Shown here: positions 1 to 6,570 of the stretch, piece after piece
How the letters are laid out: every line of letters starts with the position of its first letter
Numbering within the stretch: the first letter of the stretch is position 1
Made by a program: the position numbers and the translations under genes
NCBI GenBank assembly: GCA_017551425.1
Contig: JAFZLQ010000067.1
Coordinates: forward strand, 1 to 6,709
DNA length: 6,709 bases
From: Bacteroidales bacterium
Lineage (GTDB): Bacteria > Bacteroidota > Bacteroidia > Bacteroidales > UBA932
Direction of reading: 5' to 3'
Notes under the pieces: model-generated
What the model saw: the letters and a program-made list of their open reading frames with translations, nothing else
Told to the model about the DNA's origin: nothing
Database searches by the model: none

Positions 1-459
1 CACCTCGTCCCACTTGGCCTTCTCGCGGAGGACGTTGGGGTTGGTGGCGCGGAACTGAGCCTCGTCGAACGCCTCTCCAAAGCGCTTGCGGCCCTTCTCC
101 ACCTCCTTGTCCATCTTTTCTTCGATCTTGGCGAGGAAGTCTTCGATGAGCACGTCGGCGCGGTATCTCTTCTTGGAATCCTTGTTGTCTATGAGGGGGT
201 CGTTGAAGGCGCCCACGTGGCCTGATGCCTCCCAGATCCTGGGATGCATGAAGATGCAGGAGTCGATACCCACGATGTTCTCGTTCAGGCGTGTCATGGC
301 GTTCCACCAGTACTGCTTGATGTTGTTCTTGAGTTCGACACCCATCTGGCCGTAGTCATAGACGGCTGCGAGTCCGTCGTAGATCTCGCTGGAAGGGAAG
401 ATAAAACCGTATTCCTTGCAATGTGCTACAAGCACTTTGAAAAGTTCGTCCTGTGTCAT
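1..459 (-). CDS. glyS: Glycyl-tRNA synthetase, N-terminal 153 residues (cut by window edge)
   Basis: The enzyme charges tRNA-Gly with glycine in the cytoplasm. This is the one-chain, homodimeric class II form, not the alpha2beta2 form. The reading frame is open from an ATG at 459 to base 1 (153 codons) and continues beyond the window. Family signatures seen: [20 protein letters not shown] (residues 18-37), the motif-1 region [13 protein letters not shown] (40-52), and [18 protein letters not shown] (72-89) followed by [18 protein letters not shown] (90-107). Residues 108-153 are charged and probably helical, at the start of the insertion usual in this family. The start is fixed by the N-terminal family alignment and lies 15 nt after the malQ stop, so the gene is probably co-transcribed with malQ. 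No strong ribosome binding site and no separate promoter box are visible in the gap. The catalytic motifs 2 and 3 and the anticodon-binding domain are outside the window. Confidence 0.95.
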   Translation of the reverse strand, partial: MTQDELFKVLVAHCKEYGFIFPSSEIYDGLAAVYDYGQMGVELKNNIKQYWWNAMTRLNENIVGIDSCIFMHPRIWEASGHVGAFNDPLIDNKDSKKRYRADVLIEDFLAKIEEKMDKEVEKGRKRFGEAFDEAQFRATNPNVLREKAKWDEV

Positions 460-474
460 ATAAAATGTTGATGA

Positions 475-2355
475 TTAATTGTTTCCGTTGTAGCGCCCGG
501 CGTCCTTCAACAGGCCTTCGACCTCCTGTGCCAGAGCTTTTTCCTTAGGCAGGCTCTTGACGTCTATATGGAAGCGGAAGCGCCAGTGGTGGTTGGGGTC
601 TGCCGGCTGGTTGACGCGTTCGTTCTCGAAGTCCTTGCGGCGCAGCTTACCGTCGAGGGCCAGCCAGTCCTGGAGCGGGAAGATTGCGAGCATTGGCAGG
701 GAGGACAGGTGGTTCCAGATTGCGCCGCGGACCTCCCAGGGCTCCATGTCACGGCCGTTCTCTTCTGCGAACTGCATGCGGAGGGTCGCCATGTCGTGCG
801 AGCTGGAGGCGCAGACGGCCATTTCGGGCCAGGGGTGTCCCTTGTCCATGCAGGCCATTTCGAGCGAAAGGATGCTTTCGTGCTCCATCACGCCGGGTAC
901 GCAGTCGGGCACCATGCCGAGGTCTTCGCCGCAGGCGAGCATTCCGGTGGCGTTAAGCAGTTCGGGGAGCTTGCGCTCGGCGTTCCAGCGCCAGAGATCG
1001 TCGTTGCGGTGGTAGAAGAAGTCGGTATAAAGTGCGCCGAAGCGCTCCTGCTGCCACTGGGGCAGGTTGTAGGATTCGGGGAGGATCCTGGGCTGATAGC
1101 AACCGGCGTTGCGCGGGTCGGGCAGGAAGAGGCCGTCGATAGGCAGCCCCATCGAGTCGATTTCTTCGCGGCGGTAGGGGATTGCGGGGTTGAAGTGGCC
1201 CATGGAGCCGCTGGTGTATTCCAGAGGGATCTCCCAGATGCGGAAGAATCCGAGGATATGGTCGATGCGGAAGGCGTCGAAGTACTCGCTCATCTTGCGC
1301 AGGCGGCTCTTCCACCATGCGTAGTCGTCCTTCGCCATCTCGTCCCAGTTGTAGGTGGGGAAGCCCCAGTTCTGGCCTTCTGCGCTGAAGAAATCCGGCG
1401 GTGCGCCCGCGCTGGAATCGAGGTTGAAGAGCTCGGGATGGAAGTGGGCGTCGGCACTGTCGGCGCTTACGCCGATGGGCAGGTCGCCCTTGAAGTACAC
1501 TCCCTTGGAGCGGGCGTGCTTGACCTCGTCGGCAAACTGCTTGTCCAGGTGCCACTGGATCCAGCGCCAGTAATCGGCCTCGACGCCGTCGCGCTTGGCG
1601 CAGAATTCGGCATACTCGTCGAGCCAGTAGGCGTTGGCCTTGGCGAAACGCTTGAAGGAGGCGCTTTGGGTGTCTGCGGCGCCATGGTCTTCCCAAGCCT
1701 TGCGGATGAGGGCCATTTTCTTCTTGAACACCTTGGGATAGTCGAGCTCGGGAAGGTCGTTGAGCTCCTTCTGGGCGCGCTTGAATGCCGCATCCTCCTT
1801 CACTCCGATCTCCTGCAGGCGCAGGTAAAGCGGATGGAGTGCGAACGAGGAAATGGGGCTGTAGGGATAGGAGTCCTTCCACTGGCCCTTGCGGGTGGTG
1901 TCGTTGACGGGAAGGAGCTGGATGAGGCACTGGCCGGTGGCCGCCGCCCAATCTACGATGGGACGCAGGTCGCGGAAATCGCCGATGCCGAAGTCATCCT
2001 TGCTGCGGAGGGAGAATACGGGCACTGCGGTGCCGGCTCCGCGGAAGCGCGGACGGTCGAAGAGGGTCGCGTTGTGCTTGCGCACGAACTTGCAGCCGGG
2101 GATGTTGCAGTCGTTCCAGCTGTTCTCGATTACCGGAGCGGGGGTTGCGCTGTGGTGTTCCCACTCGCTGCGGGCGATGATGCCGTCGCGCATGACGACG
2201 TAGAAGTAGTCCTTGAGCGCCGCCGCCGGAGCGTTGACGCTAACCTTCCAGGTGCCGTTGCCGCACCATTCCATGGGGTGCTTGACATCCTGCAGAACGA
2301 GGCTGAGGCTCTCGCCCCAGGTCGTGTTGTAGTGTATTAAAAATGTGGTTTTCAC
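475..2355 (-). CDS. malQ: 4-alpha-glucanotransferase (GH77, amylomaltase/DPE2-like) with N-terminal CBM20-like domain
   Basis: Cytoplasmic disproportionating enzyme that moves alpha-1,4-glucan segments between maltodextrins or onto glycogen. Predicted 626 aa. Residues 1 to about 75 resemble a starch-binding CBM20 module (FLIHYNTTWGESLSL near the N-terminus, GTWKVSV at 34-40). The GH77 barrel begins around RGAGTAVPVFSLRS (105-118). Catalytic residues are present: nucleophile D365 in RIDH, acid/base E477 in CGEDLG, and transition-state stabiliser D521 in SSHDMATLR. Other family blocks are KGDLPIGV (289-296), GAPPDFFSAEGQNWGFPTYN (317-336) and NQPADPNHHWRFR (582-594). The start is taken as GTG 2355-2353, which overlaps the upstream TAG stop (TAGTG) and sits just before the CBM20 strand. 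The ATG at 2394 would add 13 residues inside the upstream gene. Bacteroides and plant DPE2 relatives usually carry two CBM20 modules and are, from memory, near 900 aa. This one is short, with a single module and little or no GH77 insertion. Enzyme class is sure; physiological substrate is not. Confidence 0.93.
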   Translation of the reverse strand: MKTTFLIHYNTTWGESLSLVLQDVKHPMEWCGNGTWKVSVNAPAAALKDYFYVVMRDGIIARSEWEHHSATPAPVIENSWNDCNIPGCKFVRKHNATLFDRPRFRGAGTAVPVFSLRSKDDFGIGDFRDLRPIVDWAAATGQCLIQLLPVNDTTRKGQWKDSYPYSPISSFALHPLYLRLQEIGVKEDAAFKRAQKELNDLPELDYPKVFKKKMALIRKAWEDHGAADTQSASFKRFAKANAYWLDEYAEFCAKRDGVEADYWRWIQWHLDKQFADEVKHARSKGVYFKGDLPIGVSADSADAHFHPELFNLDSSAGAPPDFFSAEGQNWGFPTYNWDEMAKDDYAWWKSRLRKMSEYFDAFRIDHILGFFRIWEIPLEYTSGSMGHFNPAIPYRREEIDSMGLPIDGLFLPDPRNAGCYQPRILPESYNLPQWQQERFGALYTDFFYHRNDDLWRWNAERKLPELLNATGMLACGEDLGMVPDCVPGVMEHESILSLEMACMDKGHPWPEMAVCASSSHDMATLRMQFAEENGRDMEPWEVRGAIWNHLSSLPMLAIFPLQDWLALDGKLRRKDFENERVNQPADPNHHWRFRFHIDVKSLPKEKALAQEVEGLLKDAGRYNGNN

Positions 2356-3149
2356 TATAGTTTGTAATAACTTGCGAGGATTGCTGAGAACCATTTGCCG
2401 GGGAGTATCGCCTTGAGGAATACGCTCAGGCGCTGCTCCAGGGTGGATACTATATAGCTCTGGCGGGGATTGCGGCAGCGTACGATCTTGCTGATGCGCG
2501 CCGCCAGGACCTCGGGCTTGAGGCCGGAGGTCTCGTCGTGCTCAATGCTCTTGAGGGAGCGTGCGTACGCAGGGTACGCCTCGTGGGCTGCGGCGTCGGA
2601 CACGGAGTCGCGGCTTGCCGTAAACGAAGTCGCAAAGTCTCCGGGCTCAACCACGACCACCTTTATGCCGTGCTGTCTGACTTCCAGGCGCAGCGCTTCG
2701 CAGTAGCCCTCTATGGCAAACTTGCTGGCACTGTAGAGGCCCTGGAAGGGGAGCCCCATCAGGCCGCCTATCGAGCTGATACAGATAATCTTGCCGCTTT
2801 TCTGGCTGCGCATTGCGGGCAGTACGTAGTGCAGGAAACGCACCATTCCGAGCCAGTTGACGTCCATCTGGCGGCGGGCCTGCTCTATGCTGGAGAACTC
2901 CAGGGGGCCGCCTATGCCCATGCCGGCGTTGTTGATGAAGACGTCTATGCGGCCTTGCTCGTCGAGGACCTGCTGCACGGCTGCGCGGCAGTCTTCGTCG
3001 GATGTGACCTCGGCCTTGATGTACGTGACGCCCGGGATGGGTTCGACGTCCCGGCGGCAGGTGCCATAGACGGTATGGCCTTCGGAAGCGAGCTTCCTGG
3101 CCGTCGCCCTGCCGAAGCCGGAGCTGACACCCGTAATCAGGACAATCAT
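2355..3149 (-). CDS. Short-chain dehydrogenase/reductase, probable 3-ketosphinganine reductase
   Basis: Classical SDR of 264 aa, probably reducing 3-ketosphinganine to sphinganine with NAD(P)H. Seen directly: Rossmann cofactor motif TGVSSGFG (6-13), NNAG (73-76), DVNWLG with N98, S126 in ICISSIGG, and the YSASK motif with Y139 and K143. The N-S-Y-K catalytic tetrad is therefore complete. R32 and R33 after the second strand favour NADP(H); this is inference. The C-terminus is hydrophobic and basic (residues about 243-264, LSVFLKAILPGKWFSAILAS), which may help bind a lipid substrate or the membrane. The ATG overlaps the stop of the upstream serine palmitoyltransferase by four bases (ATGA), a sign of translational coupling. 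SDR enzymes are very diverse, so fold and chemistry are sure but the substrate rests on context. A 3-ketosphinganine reductase in Bacteroides thetaiotaomicron (BT_0972, from memory) is also an SDR. Alternatives are another 3-oxoacyl or sterol-type reductase. Confidence 0.9.
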   Translation of the reverse strand: MIVLITGVSSGFGRATARKLASEGHTVYGTCRRDVEPIPGVTYIKAEVTSDEDCRAAVQQVLDEQGRIDVFINNAGMGIGGPLEFSSIEQARRQMDVNWLGMVRFLHYVLPAMRSQKSGKIICISSIGGLMGLPFQGLYSASKFAIEGYCEALRLEVRQHGIKVVVVEPGDFATSFTASRDSVSDAAAHEAYPAYARSLKSIEHDETSGLKPEVLAARISKIVRCRNPRQSYIVSTLEQRLSVFLKAILPGKWFSAILASYYKL

Positions 3150-4336
3150 ATGACTTCCAGGTCTTTGAATATCTTGGTGAGTTTGGCTACGGCCTCATCG
3201 ACCTGCTCGATGCTGTGGGTGGCCATGAGGGCGAAGCGGATGAGGACGTCCTTCTCGGGCACCGCGGGTGCGATGACGGGGGTGATGAAGACGCCGGCCT
3301 CGTATGCCAGCTTGACTATCTTCATTGCCTTGATGGTGTCCCTCACGAAGAGCGGGATGATGGGGGATTGGGTGTGCCCGGTATCGAATCCTGCGTCCTT
3401 GAAGGCCTTCTGCGCGTGGCGGGTGACCTCCCAGAGGTGCTCGCGGCGCTCGGGTTCTTCAATCATGATGTCGAGGGCCTTGGATGCCGCTGCGGTGGCC
3501 GCGGGAGTCATGGAGGCGCTGAATATCAGGGAGCGGGAGTTGTGCTTGAGGTAGTTGATGACGCTGTGGTTGCCGGCGATGAAGCCGCCGAGGGAACCGA
3601 AGCTCTTGGAGAAGGTGCCCATTATGAGGTCGACGTTCTTGGTGAGGCCGAAGTGGCTGGCGGTGCCGGAACCGTTCTCGCCTATCACGCCGAGTCCGTG
3701 GGCGTCGTCGATCATGACGGAAGCGTTGTATTTTTCGCAGAGCTCGCAGATCCTGGGAATGGGGGCGATGTCGCCTTCCATTGAATAGACGCCGTCAACG
3801 ACTATGAGTTTGGGGGCGTTGCGGGGGGTGAGCCAGAGCTTCTTCTCAAGGTCTGCCATGTCGTTGTGGCGGAACTTGCGTACCTCGCTGAAACTCAGGC
3901 GGCTGCCGTCTATGATGCAGGCGTGGTCGAGGGCGTCGAGGAAGATGAATCCGCCGCGGAAGCCCAGGCATCCTACGACTCCCAGGTTGACCTGGAATCC
4001 GGTGCTGTATGTGACGGCCTCGTCTTTGCCGACGAACTTTGCGAGCTTGGCTTCAAGCTCTTCGTGGATATCGAGGGTGCCGTTGAGGAAACGGCTGCCT
4101 GAGCAGCTGGTGCCGTACTTCTTGACGGCGGCTATGGCAGCCTCCTTGAGGCGGGGGTCATCGGAAAGGCCAAGGTAGGAATTGGACCCGAACATCAGGA
4201 CTTTGGAGCCGTCGGCCATGGTGACCAGCGGGTCCTGACCGGAGGAGATGGGACGGTAGTAGGGATACACTCCCTGTGCCTTCACCTCATCGGCCAATGT
4301 ATATTTGGCGCATAACTTATCGAGTAATCTTTCCAT
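3146..4336 (-). CDS. spt: Serine palmitoyltransferase (PLP-dependent alpha-oxoamine synthase)
   Basis: Predicted to condense L-serine with a long-chain acyl-CoA, releasing CO2 and CoA to give 3-ketosphinganine, the first committed step of sphingolipid synthesis. Its 396 aa is the usual length for the bacterial enzyme. Motifs seen: FGSNSYLGL (49-57), the SPT-like block GTSCSGSRFLNGTLDIHEEL (75-94), H138 in LDHACII (stacks on PLP), DDAH with D210 and H213 (cofactor nitrogen and O3' contacts), and the Schiff-base lysine K244 in GTFSKSFGSLGGF. The N-terminus (AKYTLADEVKAQGVYPYYRPI) also resembles Bacteroides SPT. Relatives in the family are KBL (2-amino-3-ketobutyrate CoA ligase), BioF and HemA. 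The SGSRFLNGTL block fits SPT better than those, and an SDR overlaps its stop codon as expected for a ketosphinganine reductase. A TATATTTG promoter box lies about 33 bp upstream of the ATG, so this is probably the first gene of an spt-SDR-malQ-glyS operon. Confidence 0.88.
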   Translation of the reverse strand: MERLLDKLCAKYTLADEVKAQGVYPYYRPISSGQDPLVTMADGSKVLMFGSNSYLGLSDDPRLKEAAIAAVKKYGTSCSGSRFLNGTLDIHEELEAKLAKFVGKDEAVTYSTGFQVNLGVVGCLGFRGGFIFLDALDHACIIDGSRLSFSEVRKFRHNDMADLEKKLWLTPRNAPKLIVVDGVYSMEGDIAPIPRICELCEKYNASVMIDDAHGLGVIGENGSGTASHFGLTKNVDLIMGTFSKSFGSLGGFIAGNHSVINYLKHNSRSLIFSASMTPAATAAASKALDIMIEEPERREHLWEVTRHAQKAFKDAGFDTGHTQSPIIPLFVRDTIKAMKIVKLAYEAGVFITPVIAPAVPEKDVLIRFALMATHSIEQVDEAVAKLTKIFKDLEVI

Positions 4337-4369
4337 CTTTAGGTTTCAATACTTACTAATAATAACTTG

Positions 4370-4377
4370 CAAATATA
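4370..4377 (-). promoter_or_regulatory. Bacteroidota -7 promoter box (TATATTTG) upstream of spt
   Basis: On the minus strand the octamer TATATTTG matches the Bacteroidota primary-sigma -7 consensus TAnnTTTG exactly. It lies in the 75-bp AT-rich gap between the histidine kinase stop and the spt start, with its end 33 bp from the ATG. Transcription would start near 4363, giving a leader of about 25 nt. The -33 element is weak: TTTC at 4403-4400, 22 nt upstream of the box, against a usual TTTG at 19-21. No hairpin terminator for the upstream gene is visible in this gap, so read-through from the kinase gene remains possible. Confidence 0.65.
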
Positions 4378-4411
4378 AGTATTTTCGTTAAAAGATGGAG
4401 AAAGAGCCCGG

Positions 4412-6292
4412 TTAAACTTCTTCTTTCGGAATGGTGAGCACGAAGCGGGCGCCGTTGGTGTAATTGGAGTCGAGCCAGATCCTTCCTCCAAGATTGGCCG
4501 CCATCATCCTGCAGATGCTCAGGCCGAGCCCGGCCCCCTGCTTGTTGTTGTCGAGTTTGACGAAACGCTCGAAAATGAGTTCCGCCTTTTCCTGCGGAAC
4601 GCCGGGGCCGTTATCCTGCACGTAGAATGTTATATACCCGGGATTCTCCACCAGGGAGCTGCCAATCACGATTTCTCCCTTTGAAGAGTATTTGCAGGCG
4701 TTGGTGAGGAAGTTGATGAGAATCTGCTGTACGCGCATGCCGTCGGTGAGGTAGCGCGCGTCTTCGTCAAGGCCGGGCTGGCGTACTATTGTAACCCCCG
4801 GCGGCACACGGAATTCCGCGGATTTGATTGCCTGGCGCGCCATCTCGTTGAGGTTGGTGGGGGCTTTGTTAACGGAATACTGCCCGTTTTCCATATCGGA
4901 AATGTCCAGCATGTCCTTTACCATGACGGTGAGCAGCTGGGAATTGTTATGGATGTAACTCAGGTACTCCGCCTTTTCCTCGTCCGATACGTAACCGTCC
5001 GGCATGCACAGCAGCTGCGAGAAGCCCACGATGGAATTCAGCGGGGTGCGGAATTCGTGGCTCATGTTCTGGATGAACGCCGTTTTGATGTTGCTGGCGT
5101 TCTCGGCCATGTTGCGCGCCTTCCTGAGCGAACGCAGGCTGCGCTCCATCGTGAAGAAAGTATAGCCCCCGATGCCGATCAGCAGGAAAAACGCCGCCCA
5201 CATTATCTGCTTCTTGTATTGCAGCCAGAGCGACTGGGGCGCGCCTATTACATCGGCCCCGTGCGGTATCAGGCCGGTATCCAGGCCGAAGTGCTCCATC
5301 GCCTTGTAGTTGAGCGTGGGGATACCGGTCTGCAGGTATGCGAACGGCATTTCCGAGGGCTGCACGTCGTTGTCCAGCACATCCAGGATGCGCTGGCGGA
5401 CTGTGCGCCGGTACTCTTCCTGAGAATAACTGCAGTAGCCTACCACGTAAGGATGCTTCTCGAAGTCGCTGCCAAACATGGTGTACAACGGAGTGATGTG
5501 CTCCAGAAGCGAGACCGTGTTATGTCGGGTGGAAACGTTCTCGCGGTAGCCTTCGCGGATCATCCAGGAGGCGTAAAATACGGCCGTATAAGGACCTTTG
5601 GCATTCTCAAGGGTGGACAGAAGCTTATCGGTGCTTGTGTCGGAAGAGGAAATGACATGGCAGGTAATCTCTGGATGGCGGTCCCGTATATACTCTTCTA
5701 TGCGCCACTGGCGTTCCTTGCTTAAGTAGTTTTCGCCTGCCACGAAAAAGAGGTTCTGCAGCCCGGGCTGGACGTCGATTATCATTTCGATTGTCTGGCG
5801 CAGCAGGGCGGGGGCGCTTATGAGAGAGATGTTGGCGCCTTTGTCCTTAAGGTCTTCGATGGGGTAGCGGTTGGCATTCGGGTCTCCGGGGCCGAACAGG
5901 GTGTAGACCAGGTCGCAATAGTAGTCTTGCTCGCCTATGAGCAGCATTGGGATGCCCGGCCAAAGCTTCTGGATGTCTTCTGTAAAGCTGAAGCAGCTGC
6001 CGCCGAGCAACACCACGAGCCTTGGGGGAATGTTGTGGGCGGCAAGCACGCTGTCGCGGTCGTGGATCAGGGCTTCCTCGCTCTTGTAAGACAGGAAGGG
6101 GAGATGGGCGATGGAAATGTCCAGGTCCGGCCGTTCCGCGGCCAGGGCGTTGATGGGTTGCATCATACGCTGGTCCCACTCGCTTGCGTCCGTATGGGAA
6201 GACAGCAGGAAAACGTCTGCAGCTTTATCCCTGGCGGCAATGGCCAGAGGAATCCACAGCAACAGAAGACAGAGTTGTACCCGGTGTAGCAT
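4412..6292 (-). CDS. Membrane sensor histidine kinase with ABC-substrate-binding-like periplasmic domain
   Basis: Two-component sensor kinase of 626 aa. Layout: signal peptide (1 to about 19: MLHR, then VQLCLLLLWIPLAIA); periplasmic domain (about 25-357); membrane helix (363-380, IMWAAFFLLIGIGGYTFF); HisKA with phospho-acceptor H412 in NMSHEFRTPLNSIVGFSQLL; HATPase with N box around N527 and N531 (NFLTNACKYS), G1 DNGPGVP (560-566), F box FERFVKL (574-580) and G2 GAGLGLS (586-592). No receiver or HPt domain follows, so it is not a hybrid kinase. The sensor looks like the ABC_sub_bind-type fold (PF04392-like, type 1 binding protein) that is fused to kinases in other bacteria; the tail PTLNYKAMEHFGL...LIPHGADVIGAPQSLWLQYK is typical. 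The ligand is unknown. ATG 6292 was chosen over an in-frame GTG at 6340 because it gives a clean signal peptide and lies downstream of a promoter box. No response regulator is encoded in the window; its partner must be elsewhere, possibly beyond the right edge. Confidence 0.9.
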   Translation of the reverse strand: MLHRVQLCLLLLWIPLAIAARDKAADVFLLSSHTDASEWDQRMMQPINALAAERPDLDISIAHLPFLSYKSEEALIHDRDSVLAAHNIPPRLVVLLGGSCFSFTEDIQKLWPGIPMLLIGEQDYYCDLVYTLFGPGDPNANRYPIEDLKDKGANISLISAPALLRQTIEMIIDVQPGLQNLFFVAGENYLSKERQWRIEEYIRDRHPEITCHVISSSDTSTDKLLSTLENAKGPYTAVFYASWMIREGYRENVSTRHNTVSLLEHITPLYTMFGSDFEKHPYVVGYCSYSQEEYRRTVRQRILDVLDNDVQPSEMPFAYLQTGIPTLNYKAMEHFGLDTGLIPHGADVIGAPQSLWLQYKKQIMWAAFFLLIGIGGYTFFTMERSLRSLRKARNMAENASNIKTAFIQNMSHEFRTPLNSIVGFSQLLCMPDGYVSDEEKAEYLSYIHNNSQLLTVMVKDMLDISDMENGQYSVNKAPTNLNEMARQAIKSAEFRVPPGVTIVRQPGLDEDARYLTDGMRVQQILINFLTNACKYSSKGEIVIGSSLVENPGYITFYVQDNGPGVPQEKAELIFERFVKLDNNKQGAGLGLSICRMMAANLGGRIWLDSNYTNGARFVLTIPKEEV

Positions 6293-6310
6293 AACTATGT
6301 GGTCTTGCTG

Positions 6311-6318
6311 CAAAAATA
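6311..6318 (-). promoter_or_regulatory. Candidate Bacteroidota -7 promoter box (TATTTTTG) upstream of the kinase gene
   Basis: TATTTTTG on the minus strand matches TAnnTTTG exactly. The predicted transcript would begin near 6304, leaving a leader of about 12 nt before the ATG at 6292. A T-rich run (6321-6328 on the complement) lies just upstream. No good -33 TTTG is present at 19-21 nt; TTTC at 6334-6331 is too close. Activator help, perhaps through the dyads at 6378-6459, would fit the weak -33, but that is inference. Confidence 0.5.
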
Positions 6319-6377
6319 AGAAAAAAAACGAAACGTACACCTGCCTTGGCTGACTGTATTGCCATACGTCCCTGAAA

Positions 6378-6459
6378 TGCTACGTTCAAGGCCGGAATCG
6401 TAGCAAAACCAGTCGTTTTGCGCACTTTTGCTACGTTTTGTGCTGTAAGCGTAGCAAAA
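6378..6459. repeat. Two phased copies of a GCTACG-N14-CGTAGC dyad, possible operator pair
   Basis: A 31-bp unit at 6378-6408 recurs at 6429-6459, exactly 51 bp away, with 24 of 31 positions identical. Each unit is an inverted repeat: GCTACG at 6379-6384 and 6430-6435, CGTAGC at 6399-6404 and 6450-6455, both with a 14-nt spacer. In the right copy the arms extend to 10 bp (TTTTGCTACG / CGTAGCAAAA). In the left copy they are 7 bp (TGCTACG / CGTAGCA). Conservation is mainly in the arms, with TT, GC, G and AA shared in the spacer. A third dyad, GCAAAAC/GTTTTGC (6403-6409 and 6415-6421), lies between them. The 20-bp arm step and 51-bp unit step are near whole helical turns, as expected for dimeric regulators binding one face upstream of the kinase promoter. 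Alternatively these are RNA hairpins or part of the adjacent repeat element. Confidence 0.6.
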
Positions 6460-6476
6460 AACGGGATTCGGACCCG
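6458..6476. repeat. 19-bp direct repeat, copy 1
   Basis: AAAACGGGATTCGGACCCG, identical to the 19 bases at the right window edge, 233 bp away. Including the AGC at 6453-6455 the match is 22 of 24 bases. The core contains CGGG and CCCG arms around a 7-nt loop. It directly abuts the right dyad on one side and the 22-bp palindrome on the other. Confidence 0.85.
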
Positions 6477-6477
6477 C

Positions 6478-6499
6478 GGCGCTTCGCGCGCGAAGCGCC
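6478..6499. repeat. Perfect 22-bp palindrome
   Basis: The half-site GGCGCTTCGCG is followed directly by its exact reverse complement, with no spacer. It starts one base after direct-repeat copy 1. It could form a cruciform or, if transcribed, a very stable hairpin. Confidence 0.85.
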
Positions 6500-6511
6500 A
6501 GCATACACGTT

Positions 6512-6546
6512 ACCCCCCGGCGGCAAGCCGCCGACCCCTCGGGGGT
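6512..6546. repeat. GC-rich double-hairpin module, copy 1
   Basis: Order: ACCCCCC, stem CGGCGGC (6518-6524), AA loop, stem GCCGCCG (6527-6533), then a second small stem ACCCC/GGGGT (6534-6538 with 6542-6546). The order matches the module at 6571-6607, with different bases in the first stem that keep pairing. Confidence 0.7.
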
Positions 6547-6570
6547 GCTACGCCTTCTACTTCTACGTGG

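Noticed and set aside
568..2340. A 590-aa open frame on the plus strand, antisense to malQ
   Set aside because: It is a shadow of the GC-rich malQ frame: it has Val/Gly/Ala-rich composition and no family motifs, whereas the minus strand carries all GH77 catalytic motifs.
2356..2394. ATG at 2394 as the malQ start
   Set aside because: The extra 13 residues lie inside the SDR gene and have no match to the CBM20 N-terminus; the GTG at 2355 in TAGTG fits the family boundary.
3146..4336. 2-amino-3-ketobutyrate CoA ligase or BioF instead of SPT
   Set aside because: The block at 75-94 (SGSRFLNGTLDIHEEL) and the N-terminus resemble Bacteroides SPT, and the coupled SDR fits sphingolipid synthesis; no threonine-degradation or biotin genes are adjacent.
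6293..6340. In-frame GTG start at 6340 giving a kinase 16 residues longer
   Set aside because: It would add a Phe-rich stretch before a good signal peptide and place the start upstream of the TATTTTTG promoter box; the ATG at 6292 fits better.
6378..6459. CRISPR-like repeat and spacer arrangement
   Set aside because: There are only two units, with 7 of 31 mismatches, a single 20-bp gap and no cas genes; the symmetry is better explained as paired dyads.
6462..6476. tRNA T-arm or a tRNA 3' end (minus strand CGGGTCCGAATCCCG)
   Set aside because: The loop TCCGAAT lacks the invariant T55, and no acceptor, D or anticodon arms can be folded from flanking bases at either copy. A degenerate tRNA-derived attachment site cannot be excluded but is not supported.
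6225..6504. Short minus-strand open frames upstream of the kinase
   Set aside because: They overlap the promoter and repeats, encode low-complexity peptides and show no motifs.
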